Below, one piece after another: positions 7,360 through 16,132 of a DNA stretch of 64,000 nucleotides. How positions within the stretch are numbered: position 1 is the stretch's first letter; each line of letters starts with the position of its first letter. The position numbers were made by a program, and so were the translations under genes. This DNA is from Dyadobacter jiangsuensis (GTDB taxonomy: Bacteria; Bacteroidota; Bacteroidia; Cytophagales; Spirosomataceae), in the NCBI RefSeq assembly GCF_003014695.1, contig NZ_PYAS01000024.1, positions 1 to 64,000 of the forward strand, read 5' to 3'. The notes under the pieces are model-generated. The model had not been told where the DNA came from, did no database searches, and saw only the letters and a program-made list of their open reading frames with translations.

Positions 7360-10279
7360 TCTTTTCCTTCAAAAACTCCGCGGTGTAATTCCCTTCGAGC
7401 TTCACCATTTCTTCGGGCGTGCCGGTGAAGGTGAGCTGGCCGCCATTTTCGCCGCCTTCAGGGCCGAGATCGATGATCCAGTCGGCGCTTTTAATGACTT
7501 CCATGTTGTGTTCAATGATGATCACGCTGTCGCCTTGTTCTACCAATGCATTGATGGCTTTGAGGAGCTTTTTAATATCGTGGAAATGCAGGCCTGTGGT
7601 TGGTTCGTCGAAAATAAAGAGGGTTTTGCCTTTATTTGAAGAACCCTTGCCGAGGAACGAAGCGAGTTTTACACGTTGCGCTTCTCCGCCTGACAATGTG
7701 TTTGAAGATTGACCTAACCCTACATATCCCAGTCCTACTTCTTGCAATGGCAGCAATTTATCGGCCAGTTTCGGCTCCGATTCCCTGAAAAACTCGATGG
7801 CTTCATCCACCGTCATATCCAGGATTTCGGCCACGTCTTTGTCCTGATATTTCACCTCCTGCACTTCTTGTTTGAAACGCTTGCCATTGCAGCCCTCACA
7901 GGTAAGGTAAATATCAGCCATAAACTGCATTTCGATCTTCACCTGACCTTCGCCCTGGCAAATCTCGCAGCGGCCGCCGTCGACATTGAAGGAGAAGTGC
8001 GAAGGTTTATAGCCCCGCGCCTTCGAAAGCGGTTGCTCCGACATCATTTGCCGGATATAATCGTAAGCTTTAATGTAAGTAACAGGGTTCGAGCGTGACG
8101 ATTTCCCGATCGGGTTCTGGTCGATCATTTCAACGGCCTCGATACGGTCGATACTGCCCGTGAGTGCATCGAAACGTCCCACATCCTCGCTGAATTCACC
8201 TTTGAGGCGCATTAATGCTGGATAAAGAATCTTCCGGATCAATGTCGATTTCCCCGAACCACTCACGCCGGTCACGACAGTAAGATTATTCAAAGGGATT
8301 TTGACATCGAGTTCTTTCAAGTTATTCTCCCGTGCGCCTTTAATTTCCAGGAAATGCAAGGATTTCCTACGCACGGAAGGCACTGGAATAGAGTCATTCC
8401 CCAGCAAGAAATCCAAAGTATGCGACTGCACATTGCCTCCCTCACTATTAATGACCTCCTGACTACCCCTGACTTCCTGACTATTCCTGACAACTTGACT
8501 ACCAATGACCTCCTGACCATTGACTTTCAACGCCTCAATATCTCCCTGGTTACCCTGAAAAACCACATGGCCGCCGCCCGTTCCGGCTTCGGGACCGATA
8601 TCGATGATCTGATCCGCCGCATGCATGACTTCTTCCTCGTGTTCCACCACAATCACGGTATTGCCCAGGTCGCGGAGCGATTCGAGCACGCCCACGAGCC
8701 GTTGCGTATCACGCGGGTGTAAGCCAATGCTCGGCTCGTCGAGAATGTACATGGAGCCTACCAATGCGCTTCCCAATGAAGTGGCGAGCTTAATGCGCTG
8801 AAATTCTCCGCCCGATAATGTACTCGTAAGCCGGTTCAAGGTGAGATAGCCGAGTCCGACGCGGTTCATGTAGTCGAGACGCGATTCGATTTCTGTCAGA
8901 ACGCGCCGGGCAATCTGCCGGTCATGGTCACTGAGTTCGAGCTGTTTGAAAAAAGCCGAAACATCCTGAATCGGCATCAGCACCAGGTCGGTAATGGATT
9001 TGCCGCCGATTTTGACATACGAGGCATCCTTACGAAGACGGGATCCGCGGCAATCGGGGCAGGTTGTACGCCCGCGGAAACGCGAGAGCATAACCCGGTA
9101 CTGGATTTTATGAGTCTGGGACTCGAGTTCGGAAATAAAATCGTTGATACCCTGGAAATATTGGTTGCCGGTCCAGAGCAGCTCTTTTTGCTCGCGTGTC
9201 AGGTCTTTATAAGGCCTGTGAATCGGGAAATCGAATTTCACGCCATTGCGGACGAGCGGCACCAGCCATTCACCCATCTTTTCGGTACGCCAGGGCGCAA
9301 TGGCACCGTCGTATATCGAAAGGTTTTTGTCGGGAATGACCAGGTCGGGGTCAATGCCCAATATTTTTCCAAAACCCTCACACCGTTTACAGGCACCATA
9401 AGGGTTATTGAAGCTGAAAAGATTGACGGTCGGCTCTTCGAACGTGATACCGTCCAGCTCAAATTTATCAGAGAAAACCCTCTTCTCACCCCCAACAACA
9501 TGCACGGTGCAAGTGCCTTCTCCCTCGAAAAACGCAGTTTGTACGGAATCGGAGAGGCGATATTGTGTGTCTTCGTCGTTATGCCTGACCGCGGCACGGT
9601 CGATGAGGATGAAAACCTGGTTGCCGGCTTGCGGAAAATGATCCGGTTTTTCTAGAATATCTTCAATCGAAACCACTTCCTCATTCAGCACAATGCGGTT
9701 ATAGCCCTTGGAAAGGAGAATAGTAAGCTCTTCGATTTGCGAACGGCCGTCGCGGATAAGCAACGGCGCGAGGATCATCACACGCGTGCCCTCGTCGTGC
9801 GCGAGCATGTAGTTTACGACATCCGTAACGGAGTCTTTTCGGACAATTTCTCCCGAAACCGGTGAATACGTATGCCCGATTCTCGCAAAAAGCAGTTTGA
9901 GATAATCATAAATCTCCGTGGAAGTACCAACAGTCGACCGTGGGTTACGGGTATTCACTTTTTGCTCAATGGCAATAGCCGGCGAAATACCCTTAATATA
10001 TTCCACTTCCGGCTTCTCCATTCTGCCCAGGAATTGCCGCGCATAACTGCTGAGGCTCTCCACGTACATCCGCTGACCTTCCGCAAAAAGCGTATCGAAT
10101 GCCAGCGACGACTTCCCGGAGCCGGAAAGGCCGGTAATGACGACCAGCTTGTTGCGCGGGATCGCCACATCCACATTTTTCAGATTATTTACACGGGCAC
10201 CTTTGATCAGAATGTATTGTCTCGGATCCAGTTCATCGAACTGGTCGGCCTCGATCCGGGGCACTGCTAGTTGCATCAT
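7355..10279 (-). CDS. uvrA: Excinuclease ABC subunit A (UvrA) with a repeat-encoded linker insertion
   Basis: 974 residues; E. coli UvrA is 940. Damage-sensing ATPase of nucleotide excision repair. Both ABC modules are complete: Walker A GLSGSGKSSL (near 51) and GVSGSGKSTL (near 660), two LSGGE signatures, and zinc-binding Cys pairs CKRC...CPDC in the first half and CEIC...CEGC in the second. Just before the second module, residues about 584-610 are a 6-residue repeat (GSQVVR NSQEVR GSQEVI) encoded by TGAC-type repeats at 8452-8528. This low-complexity linker accounts for much of the extra length. The frame is open throughout, so the protein should be functional. Two ATGs stand in tandem at the start. 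Confidence 0.95.
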   Translation of the reverse strand: MMQLAVPRIEADQFDELDPRQYILIKGARVNNLKNVDVAIPRNKLVVITGLSGSGKSSLAFDTLFAEGQRMYVESLSSYARQFLGRMEKPEVEYIKGISPAIAIEQKVNTRNPRSTVGTSTEIYDYLKLLFARIGHTYSPVSGEIVRKDSVTDVVNYMLAHDEGTRVMILAPLLIRDGRSQIEELTILLSKGYNRIVLNEEVVSIEDILEKPDHFPQAGNQVFILIDRAAVRHNDEDTQYRLSDSVQTAFFEGEGTCTVHVVGGEKRVFSDKFELDGITFEEPTVNLFSFNNPYGACKRCEGFGKILGIDPDLVIPDKNLSIYDGAIAPWRTEKMGEWLVPLVRNGVKFDFPIHRPYKDLTREQKELLWTGNQYFQGINDFISELESQTHKIQYRVMLSRFRGRTTCPDCRGSRLRKDASYVKIGGKSITDLVLMPIQDVSAFFKQLELSDHDRQIARRVLTEIESRLDYMNRVGLGYLTLNRLTSTLSGGEFQRIKLATSLGSALVGSMYILDEPSIGLHPRDTQRLVGVLESLRDLGNTVIVVEHEEEVMHAADQIIDIGPEAGTGGGHVVFQGNQGDIEALKVNGQEVIGSQVVRNSQEVRGSQEVINSEGGNVQSHTLDFLLGNDSIPVPSVRRKSLHFLEIKGARENNLKELDVKIPLNNLTVVTGVSGSGKSTLIRKILYPALMRLKGEFSEDVGRFDALTGSIDRIEAVEMIDQNPIGKSSRSNPVTYIKAYDYIRQMMSEQPLSKARGYKPSHFSFNVDGGRCEICQGEGQVKIEMQFMADIYLTCEGCNGKRFKQEVQEVKYQDKDVAEILDMTVDEAIEFFRESEPKLADKLLPLQEVGLGYVGLGQSSNTLSGGEAQRVKLASFLGKGSSNKGKTLFIFDEPTTGLHFHDIKKLLKAINALVEQGDSVIIIEHNMEVIKSADWIIDLGPEGGENGGQLTFTGTPEEMVKLEGNYTAEFLKEKI
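8452..8528 (+). repeat. TGAC repeat array inside the uvrA coding sequence (8/10-bp alternating phase)
   Basis: Nine TGAC tetramers begin at 8452, 8460, 8470, 8478, 8488, 8496, 8506, 8514 and 8521. The spacing runs 8,10,8,10,8,10,8,7. The unit sequences (TGACTACCCC, TGACTATTCC, TGACTACCAA) match those of the intergenic arrays, whose period is 10. The 18-bp double unit is divisible by three and keeps uvrA in frame. No facing GTCA arm is evident nearby. Confidence 0.85.
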
Positions 10280-10354
10280 AGCGGGGTTATCGATGGATGA
10301 TTGATATTAGTTTGAATGATGATGTGATACTATTATAACCAAAAGCCTGCGCAT

Positions 10355-11149
10355 TTAGTTTTCTTTAAAAACCTGGTTCGCTTTGGCAAATTTCATGCCG
10401 TTTTGGGCGGCTTCTTCAAATATCGGATCGGCGAAATGACCGAAGTTGGGCACGTCGGACATGCAGTCCGTCAGCGCAATAACCTTTGCGGCTAGTTCCG
10501 GGGCATATTTCACGATTTGCCGGATGCTCGTCGCAACACAATGCGAGCGGGCCTCGCCAGCCACGAGTACCTGATCAAACTTATTTAATTCTGCTAAAAA
10601 ACGTTCATCCAGTTCGGTTTCCGGGGCATTCGCTACCGGCACTTGCGCTTTGAAAACCCCGAAATGCTCGGTAAGCGGGTTAACGCCCTTTGAAACCGTG
10701 CGATAGTCGCGGCGGGTGCGGTGCGTCCATGCGAGTACGGCGCGCATGAGCGTATCGTCGATGGTGGCACCTTTGGAGCCGATCAGGCAATGCTCCGGCC
10801 AGATGAAATGCTGGAATTCGCCTTCCTTTTCGAGGGTTTGCAGGTATTCCAGTACATATTCGGGCTGGTAACGCGGTACCCATTTGCCCGCTTTCACCGA
10901 TTGCGCCGATATCAATGTGAACGGCGCGACCGTATTGCCGTTCTGATCCTCCCAGAAAAGCGGATGTGCAATATCCAGGACCTTGTGCGTATCGAGCGTC
11001 AGGAATATCGCGTCTATTCGGGTGCCTTCCAGTGCGATGAGGTTGGCAATGCGCTCCACGTCCTTTTCGGCGCCGGGCACATACAGGGTGCCGTTAGGAT
11101 CACAGAAATCGTACTGGGCGTCGATGATCAGCAATGCGGTCTTTTTCAT
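10355..11149 (-). CDS. Nicotinamidase-like isochorismatase-family cysteine hydrolase
   Basis: 264 residues. Family signatures occur in order: catalytic Asp in LLIIDAQYDFCDP (near 10), the metal-binding DTHKVLDIAHPLFW (Asp, His and His as in PncA), WPEHCLIGSKG, Lys in SKGVNPLTEHFGVF, and the nucleophile Cys in VAGEARSHCVATS. PncA hydrolyses nicotinamide to nicotinate for NAD salvage. The protein is longer than E. coli PncA and diverged at several motifs, so substrate assignment is tentative. Translation may begin upstream at 11173, but the ATG at 11149 falls 7 bp after the preceding stop and gives the canonical N-terminus. Likely co-transcribed with the gene at 11157. Confidence 0.75.
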   Translation of the reverse strand: MKKTALLIIDAQYDFCDPNGTLYVPGAEKDVERIANLIALEGTRIDAIFLTLDTHKVLDIAHPLFWEDQNGNTVAPFTLISAQSVKAGKWVPRYQPEYVLEYLQTLEKEGEFQHFIWPEHCLIGSKGATIDDTLMRAVLAWTHRTRRDYRTVSKGVNPLTEHFGVFKAQVPVANAPETELDERFLAELNKFDQVLVAGEARSHCVATSIRQIVKYAPELAAKVIALTDCMSDVPNFGHFADPIFEEAAQNGMKFAKANQVFKEN

Positions 11150-11156
11150 GGTGTGT

Positions 11157-11708
11157 TTAAAATTCGAGTTCATGCGGCAGCTCCATTTGCCGCGCGTACA
11201 TTTTGGAACATAGGCTGAAAACCAGTTGCAGCATCCGGTTCGCGTCTTTGATGTAATCGGTGCGATAATCTTCGTCGAGTTTATTCAGCCCGTTAAGGAT
11301 TACCTGCGCCTTTTTGGCGATGTACAATGCACAAGTGTCGGCGCGGGAAGAGTAAGTCCGCAGAATATCCGAATAACTTTCCAGAAAGGTATTAAGCAGG
11401 AAAAGATTGAGCTCGATGCCGCCGATCTTGTCTTTCGTGACTTTTACATGGTAAGCAATGTCTGCACTGAGGCTCCGCATATCCATCAGGACCCAACCGG
11501 GCGTATTCTGGTTGAATTTCGATGTCCGTACAATCCGACCCATGAGCTCTTCCCGCCGCTCGGGAATGGTAGAACTATCTTCGATAAGCTCGAAATGCAG
11601 TCGGTCGCTCAGGGTTTTGTCTTTCGTGATCAGTCTCAGGAGCAGTTTATCCTTTTCTTTGGCAGGCATTTGGATAATCGCCTTTTTGAGCTGTTCTGGT
11701 AACGCCAT
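11157..11708 (-). CDS. Conserved hypothetical protein (DUF6155-like)
   Basis: 183 residues from the ATG at 11708 (an in-frame upstream start at 11753 adds residues with no family character). The protein is predicted almost wholly helical, begins MALPEQLKKAIIQMPAKEKD, and has no signal peptide or membrane segment. It resembles small helical Bacteroidota proteins grouped under DUF6155, though I am not certain of that assignment. The next gene begins 7 bp after its stop, suggesting one transcript with the nicotinamidase-like gene. Function unknown. Confidence 0.6.
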   Translation of the reverse strand: MALPEQLKKAIIQMPAKEKDKLLLRLITKDKTLSDRLHFELIEDSSTIPERREELMGRIVRTSKFNQNTPGWVLMDMRSLSADIAYHVKVTKDKIGGIELNLFLLNTFLESYSDILRTYSSRADTCALYIAKKAQVILNGLNKLDEDYRTDYIKDANRMLQLVFSLCSKMYARQMELPHELEF

Positions 11709-11754
11709 TCGGGTGCTTTTAATAACTTTTCGTTTAATTCCCGGCACAACCACG

Positions 11755-11762
11755 TAACTTTG
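11755..11762 (+). promoter_or_regulatory. Candidate -7 promoter element for the glycosyltransferase pair
   Basis: TAACTTTG is an exact TAnnTTTG match, 57 bases before the ATG at 11819. Its position argues against an in-frame GTG at 11762 being the start of the downstream gene. No clear -33 box. Confidence 0.4.
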
Positions 11763-11818
11763 TGGCTCAAAAACGGGCCGGGAAGCTTTTACAAAAATAT
11801 AAAATACAGATACACATT

Positions 11819-12796
11819 ATGATTTCAGTGGCTATGTGTACTTACAACGGGGCAAAGTTCCTGCCCGAACAGTTGAAGAGCATTGCTGATCAGACGGTTT
11901 CGGTGGACGAATTGGTTGTTTGCGACGACAGATCGAAGGACGACACTATTGAAATCATAAAATCTTTTGCTGCTACCAGCAAATTTCCTGTGCGCATTTA
12001 TGTGAACGAGCATAATCTCGGCTCGACCAGGAATTTCGAGAAATGCCTTTCCCTGTGTAATGGGGATGTGATCTTTCTCTCCGATCAGGACGACCGGTGG
12101 CGGAAGGACAAAGTTCAAAAACAACTTGCTTTCCTGAATGCGCATCCCAATCTGGACGCGGTTTTCAGCGACGCCGATAAGATCGACGACGATTCGCAGC
12201 CGACCGGAGGTACCATTTGGGAGGAAATCGAGTTCAATCATGCGCGTCAGCAACTATGGCATAGCGGCAAATCACACGAGATACTTTTCAATGGCTTCGT
12301 GGTTACTGGCGCCACACTGGCGATCCGGAAATCCGCGCTCGAACGGCTGATGCCATTTCCAACCCACGTGCAGGACCTGATCCACGATGCCTGGATTGCG
12401 ATGGTACTGAGTCTCGAAGGAAAGATCGAATTTATAGCCGAACCGCTGATTTCCTACCGCATTCATTCCAGCCAGCAGGTTGGGTTTGGTAATAAGGTGG
12501 AGAAAGTGCAGCTGGCCGATCGTTTCAAACGCGACCGGAGATTGAAGTTGATCCCGCTGGAAGAAAAGGCCAACAAGTTGCACGAGCTGTATTTGCTTCT
12601 CCGTGCGCTTCCGTTCGTCCCGCGCGAGAAGCTGCTCAAATTGTATCTTTCGCAAAAGCATTTTTACACCCGTGCGGCGTTGCCGGAAAGCCGTTTCAAA
12701 CGACTTACCCCGGTGTTGGGCCAGCTGTTGCGCGGCTATTACCGGTTTAGCAGCAAAGACTGGTGGTTACCGGCGGTAGGGGATTTATTGGAATAA
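11819..12796 (+). CDS. Family 2 glycosyltransferase
   Basis: 325 residues. The N-terminus MISVAMCTYNGAKFLPEQL is the GT-A nucleotide-binding start of GT2 enzymes, followed by CDDRSKDDT and the metal-binding segment FLSDQDDRW (near 91). A later EPLISYRIHSSQQVG is typical of rhamnosyl- or galactosyl-type GT2 proteins acting on surface polysaccharides. No membrane anchor is seen, so it should act on the cytoplasmic face. Stop is 21 bp before the DUF5672 gene; the two probably work on the same glycan. Donor and acceptor unknown. Confidence 0.85.
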   Translation: MISVAMCTYNGAKFLPEQLKSIADQTVSVDELVVCDDRSKDDTIEIIKSFAATSKFPVRIYVNEHNLGSTRNFEKCLSLCNGDVIFLSDQDDRWRKDKVQKQLAFLNAHPNLDAVFSDADKIDDDSQPTGGTIWEEIEFNHARQQLWHSGKSHEILFNGFVVTGATLAIRKSALERLMPFPTHVQDLIHDAWIAMVLSLEGKIEFIAEPLISYRIHSSQQVGFGNKVEKVQLADRFKRDRRLKLIPLEEKANKLHELYLLLRALPFVPREKLLKLYLSQKHFYTRAALPESRFKRLTPVLGQLLRGYYRFSSKDWWLPAVGDLLE

Positions 12797-12817
12797 AGAA
12801 CTGGATGATTATTGAAA

Positions 12818-13570
12818 ATGGCTGAAAATAAGTCGTTGGTGGCGGTGGTAATACCGGTGTATCAGGCAAACCTGACGGAGGCTGAACAGATGTCGTTGCG
12901 GCAATGCATGCATGTATTGGGCAATTACCCGGTAATTATCGTGAAACCCGCTGCGCTGGACCTCTCCGCATTCCAGCAGCAATATCCCTCGCTTAAATTC
13001 CAGTCGTTCGACAATAGTTTTTTCACAAATGTCGACGCCTACAACCGGCTGATGGTGTCCATTGATTTTTACAAGACTTTCATCGCCTACGAATACATCC
13101 TTATTTACCAGCTAGATGCATTTGTTTTTCGGGATGAATTGAAAGAGTGGTGTGCGAAGGGTTATGACTATATCGGAGCGCCGTCGTTGCATCAGCCTGA
13201 GTTCGACACCATTCCGGCAGAATCCGCTCAGGATTTTGCGCATGCGTTATCGACGCAGCGTGTCGTGCTCAACGGAGGGCTTTCGCTGCGGAAGATCCCT
13301 TCTTTTTTACGCTATTTAAAGATTTACAATATCTTTTATCCTGCCTGGAAAGGCAATGAAGACATGCTTTTCTGCCAGGAGGCGACGCGCCTCAAACCCA
13401 TGAAACTTTTCATGAAACTGCCCGAATGGCGGGAGGCGCTGCGTTTTGCGTTCGAGAAGAGTCCGGTGGCGAGCTATGAGCTGACAGGCCATCAGCTACC
13501 CTTCGCCTGTCACGCCTGGGAGCGTTACGATGCGGCATTCTGGGCTCCATTTATTACTGTAAACCAGTGA
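12818..13570 (+). CDS. DUF5672 family protein, probable glycosyltransferase
   Basis: 250 residues from the ATG at 12818 (a TTG two codons earlier is possible). DUF5672 features: AVVIPVY at the start, IYQLDAFVF (acidic motif where GT-A enzymes hold a DxD-like site, near 108), YIGAPSL, NGGLSLRK near 155, NEDMLFC near 185, and a terminal GHQLPFACHAWERYD. The N-terminal fold and NGG-S-R motif suggest a GT-A transferase. Directly downstream of the GT2 gene. Confidence 0.75.
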   Translation: MAENKSLVAVVIPVYQANLTEAEQMSLRQCMHVLGNYPVIIVKPAALDLSAFQQQYPSLKFQSFDNSFFTNVDAYNRLMVSIDFYKTFIAYEYILIYQLDAFVFRDELKEWCAKGYDYIGAPSLHQPEFDTIPAESAQDFAHALSTQRVVLNGGLSLRKIPSFLRYLKIYNIFYPAWKGNEDMLFCQEATRLKPMKLFMKLPEWREALRFAFEKSPVASYELTGHQLPFACHAWERYDAAFWAPFITVNQ

Positions 13571-13654
13571 CTTCCTGCGTTTAACAATTTTTAACAAACT
13601 ATCATCGGTTTTCGGACGTTCTTGCTGATATTTAGGTAAAACCCCAATATCACC

Positions 13655-14914
13655 ATGAATTTTAAATTGCTTTCGGCCAGTTTTGGAGCCATTTTACTAA
13701 CTATCCATACCAGCTTCGGGCAAATTACTGAAAACCCCAAAGTAGAAGAATCGTCGGTTCCTTATGTGAAAATCAAGAAGGTGGAACTGACGGACGTGAA
13801 TACGATTATTTATCTCCAGTTTGTCGAGCGTCAATCGAAACAACAGCCGCAGTTCCGCTCGCAGCCAAGGATGTCGCCTTTGCCCGACTCGCGCATTCCG
13901 CAATTTCCGCAGCAAGGCATAAGCCAGAGTCAGATCTGGCTGGACCCTGAGACACGACTTTACAAGCCCGGTGAAATCGACAAGAAATTCAAGTTCATCA
14001 GGGCTGAGAATATTACCACTACCACCAAAACAAGCGTCGCAAATGGCGATACCGTCGATTTTGTGGCCTATTTTGAAAGACTTACACCAGGAATCGAGGA
14101 GTTTGATTTCTATGAAGGCCGCAGTTCGAATGGCAATCAGTCGTGGAATTTTTACGGGATTCACGTTAAAAACCCGCTCAAAAAGCAACCCGAAAAGCCA
14201 TCAAAACCCATAGCGAAAGCGACGGTACCGCCAGCGAAAAAGCCCGCAGCCAAGCCAGCGGCGAAGGCGCCTCAAAAGCCGGCTCCGGCGCCCGCGGCAA
14301 AGAAAGAGGCCGAAATAGCTGTTTTGAAAGGCACCGTATACAATGCGAAAACCAAGGAGCCGATCGCGGCACAGCTCTCCTACATCGAAAACGGCGACAC
14401 GCTGCAAGTCCGGTCGTCGTCGGGAAAATACCGGGTGGGTGTGGATGCGGGTGAGCAATACAAGTTCAGGGTGATGGCGCGCGGTTACTACGGTTCGTCG
14501 TTCGGTCTCGCGCCGGGCGATTCGTCCGGAAAATCGTTCGACCAGGATGTTTACCTCACGCCGCTGATCGTCGGGGAAACGATTTTGCTCCCGAATATCT
14601 ATTTCGAAACCTCCAAATATACGCTGCTTCCCGAGTCCTTCGAAGAACTGAACCGCCTTGTGGATGTGATGCGCGACAGCCCGACCGTGAAAATCCGCGT
14701 CGAAGGCCATACCGACAATGTGGGCGATTTTGACAAAAATCTCGAACTATCCCGCCAGCGCGCGGAGTCGGTGAAGAACTATCTGATCGAAAAAGGCATT
14801 GAAAGCAGCCGTATTGAAGCAAAAGGCTACGGCGGCACGCGGCCGCTGACGAAAGGCAGCGAAGAAGAGCGGAAAAAGAACCGCCGGGTGGAGTTTGTGA
14901 TTACGGAAATGTAG
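13655..14914 (+). CDS. OmpA-family outer-membrane/peptidoglycan-binding protein
   Basis: 419 residues with a signal peptide (cleavage about TSFGQ). Region 25-170 is of unknown fold. Residues about 175-215 form a Lys/Pro/Ala linker. Next is a carboxypeptidase-regulatory-like beta domain (LKGTVYNAKTKEPIAAQLSY, near 224), and the last 115 residues are an OmpA C-terminal domain with NIYFETSKYTLLPES, VRVEGHTDN-like VEGHTDNVGDFDKN, LSRQRAESVKNYL and NRRVEF, which bind diaminopimelate in peptidoglycan. It should tether the outer membrane to the cell wall. Its stop is followed 17 bp later by a GTCA/TGAC repeat array. Confidence 0.88.
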   Translation: MNFKLLSASFGAILLTIHTSFGQITENPKVEESSVPYVKIKKVELTDVNTIIYLQFVERQSKQQPQFRSQPRMSPLPDSRIPQFPQQGISQSQIWLDPETRLYKPGEIDKKFKFIRAENITTTTKTSVANGDTVDFVAYFERLTPGIEEFDFYEGRSSNGNQSWNFYGIHVKNPLKKQPEKPSKPIAKATVPPAKKPAAKPAAKAPQKPAPAPAAKKEAEIAVLKGTVYNAKTKEPIAAQLSYIENGDTLQVRSSSGKYRVGVDAGEQYKFRVMARGYYGSSFGLAPGDSSGKSFDQDVYLTPLIVGETILLPNIYFETSKYTLLPESFEELNRLVDVMRDSPTVKIRVEGHTDNVGDFDKNLELSRQRAESVKNYLIEKGIESSRIEAKGYGGTRPLTKGSEEERKKNRRVEFVITEM

Positions 14915-14933
14915 TATGGCGACGGTGGTTTTT

Positions 14934-15064
14934 GTCATTTGTGGTCAGGAGTAGTCAGGTATAGTCAAGTGTTGTCAGATATAGTCAGGAGGAGAATTTT
15001 CCAATTAATGACTACACTTGACTATCAATGACAATACCTGACCACAAATGACCACACCTGACGG
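14934..15064. repeat. Facing GTCA/TGAC 10-bp arrays between convergent genes
   Basis: Left arm: GTCA at 14934, 14944, 14954, 14964, 14974 and 14984. Right arm: TGAC at 15009, 15019, 15029, 15039, 15049 and 15059. Six units on each side are spaced exactly 10 bp apart across an AT-rich centre. The two arms are imperfectly complementary, so a long hairpin is possible. The array fills the gap between the OmpA-family gene and tpiA and could end both transcripts, although no T tract is present. Confidence 0.9.
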
Positions 15065-15070
15065 CGAAGC

Positions 15071-15832
15071 CTACCGCGCCTTGATAATATTCGTGAACTC
15101 ACGTGATTTCAACGAAGCACCGCCAACAAGGCCGCCGTCGATATCGGGTGAGGCGAATAGTTCGGGTGCGCTGGCAGCCGTAACGCTTCCGCCGTAAAGG
15201 ATCGAAATTTCGTCGGCTACTTCCGCTCCATATTTCGATGCGATGTGAGCACGCAATGCCGCGTGCATTTCCTGTGCCTGCTCAGCGGAAGCCGTAAGGC
15301 CTGTTCCGATGGCCCAGATGGGTTCGTAAGCAATTACCACTGATTTCAACTGCTCTTCCGAAAGGTGGAAAAGGCTTTCGGTCAGCTGGTTTTTCACGAA
15401 ACCGATGTAATCCTCATTCTGGCGCTGTTCGAGCGATTCGCCGCAGCAGAAAATCGGGGAAACTCCGAAAGAAAGGGCTGTATTTACTTTTTCAGCCAGC
15501 AATGCATTGGTTTCATTGAAATACTGGCGGCGCTCGCTGTGGCCGATCAGCACATATTGTACACCGATCGATTGCAGCATTTGTGCGGAAATCTCGCCGG
15601 TAAATGCACCCGAAACTTTATCGGAGCAGTTTTGAGCGGCCAATGCGAAGTTGGGCGCGTCCTCGATATATTTTTGAATCGTAGTAAGGTAAATCGCAGG
15701 AGGGCAAAGGATGATTTTTGCGTCATTACGGACCTCATCTTTGGCCATATTAACGAGCTCCGAAGTAAGCGCAACTGCTTCATCCAGAACCTTGTTCATC
15801 TTCCAGTTACCGGCAACAATTTTTTTTCGCAT
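15071..15832 (-). CDS. tpiA: Triosephosphate isomerase
   Basis: 253 residues; interconverts dihydroxyacetone phosphate and glyceraldehyde 3-phosphate in glycolysis. Catalytic landmarks are all present: GNWKMN (Lys, near 10), IGHSERR (His near 96), YEPIWAIGTG (Glu near 170), and the phosphate-binding YGGSV and GGLVGGASL loops. The ATG at 15832 gives the usual MRKKIVAGNWKMN start; an in-frame start at 15883 would add a tail not found in the family. A TAnnTTTG element lies 40 bp upstream. The stop is 7 bp from the repeat array. Confidence 0.97.
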   Translation of the reverse strand: MRKKIVAGNWKMNKVLDEAVALTSELVNMAKDEVRNDAKIILCPPAIYLTTIQKYIEDAPNFALAAQNCSDKVSGAFTGEISAQMLQSIGVQYVLIGHSERRQYFNETNALLAEKVNTALSFGVSPIFCCGESLEQRQNEDYIGFVKNQLTESLFHLSEEQLKSVVIAYEPIWAIGTGLTASAEQAQEMHAALRAHIASKYGAEVADEISILYGGSVTAASAPELFASPDIDGGLVGGASLKSREFTNIIKAR

Positions 15833-15871
15833 GAGAAAATTTTTATTGTGGGAAAAAGTCATTTTACGCAA

Positions 15872-15879
15872 CAAAAGTA
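15872..15879 (-). promoter_or_regulatory. Candidate -7 promoter element for tpiA
   Basis: TACTTTTG on the minus strand matches TAnnTTTG exactly, 40 bases upstream of the tpiA ATG. The remainder of the 15833-16132 gap is AT-rich and holds no gene I can support. Confidence 0.4.
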
Positions 15880-16120
15880 CCATATTTTCCTCATTTACAT
15901 GATTATATATATGTGATCAAAAAAATGTCGGAAAATTTGCACATATCGAGATTTTTTTGTGTTTTATTAATGCGAAAACAACTATTTTTACTTGAATTAA
16001 CCGATTGGACTGAATTCGATACTTAGCGTACACCGAGGAATATAAATAGAGTTTCAAATCATTTATAATCAACGTGTTGAAAAATGTCACCCCGGGATTA
16101 GAACATTAGCCATTAAAAGA

Positions 16121-16127
16121 AAGGAGG
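16121..16127 (+). promoter_or_regulatory. Unusually strong Shine-Dalgarno sequence
   Basis: AAGGAGG, fully complementary to the anti-SD core, lies 5 bases before the ATG at 16133. Other starts in this window lack such a site, as is normal for Bacteroidota. Confidence 0.7.
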
Positions 16128-16132
16128 CCACG

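Noticed and set aside
8452..8528. uvrA interpreted as a frameshifted pseudogene because of the insertion
   Set aside because: The frame is open from start to stop and all ATPase and zinc motifs are intact on both sides.
11762..11818. GTG start giving 19 extra residues on the GT2 enzyme
   Set aside because: The GTG overlaps the promoter element TAACTTTG, and the extra residues precede the family's normal start.
14201..14710. Antisense frame of 169 residues rich in Arg within the OmpA-family gene
   Set aside because: It is a shadow of the Ala/Lys/Pro-coding region on the other strand.
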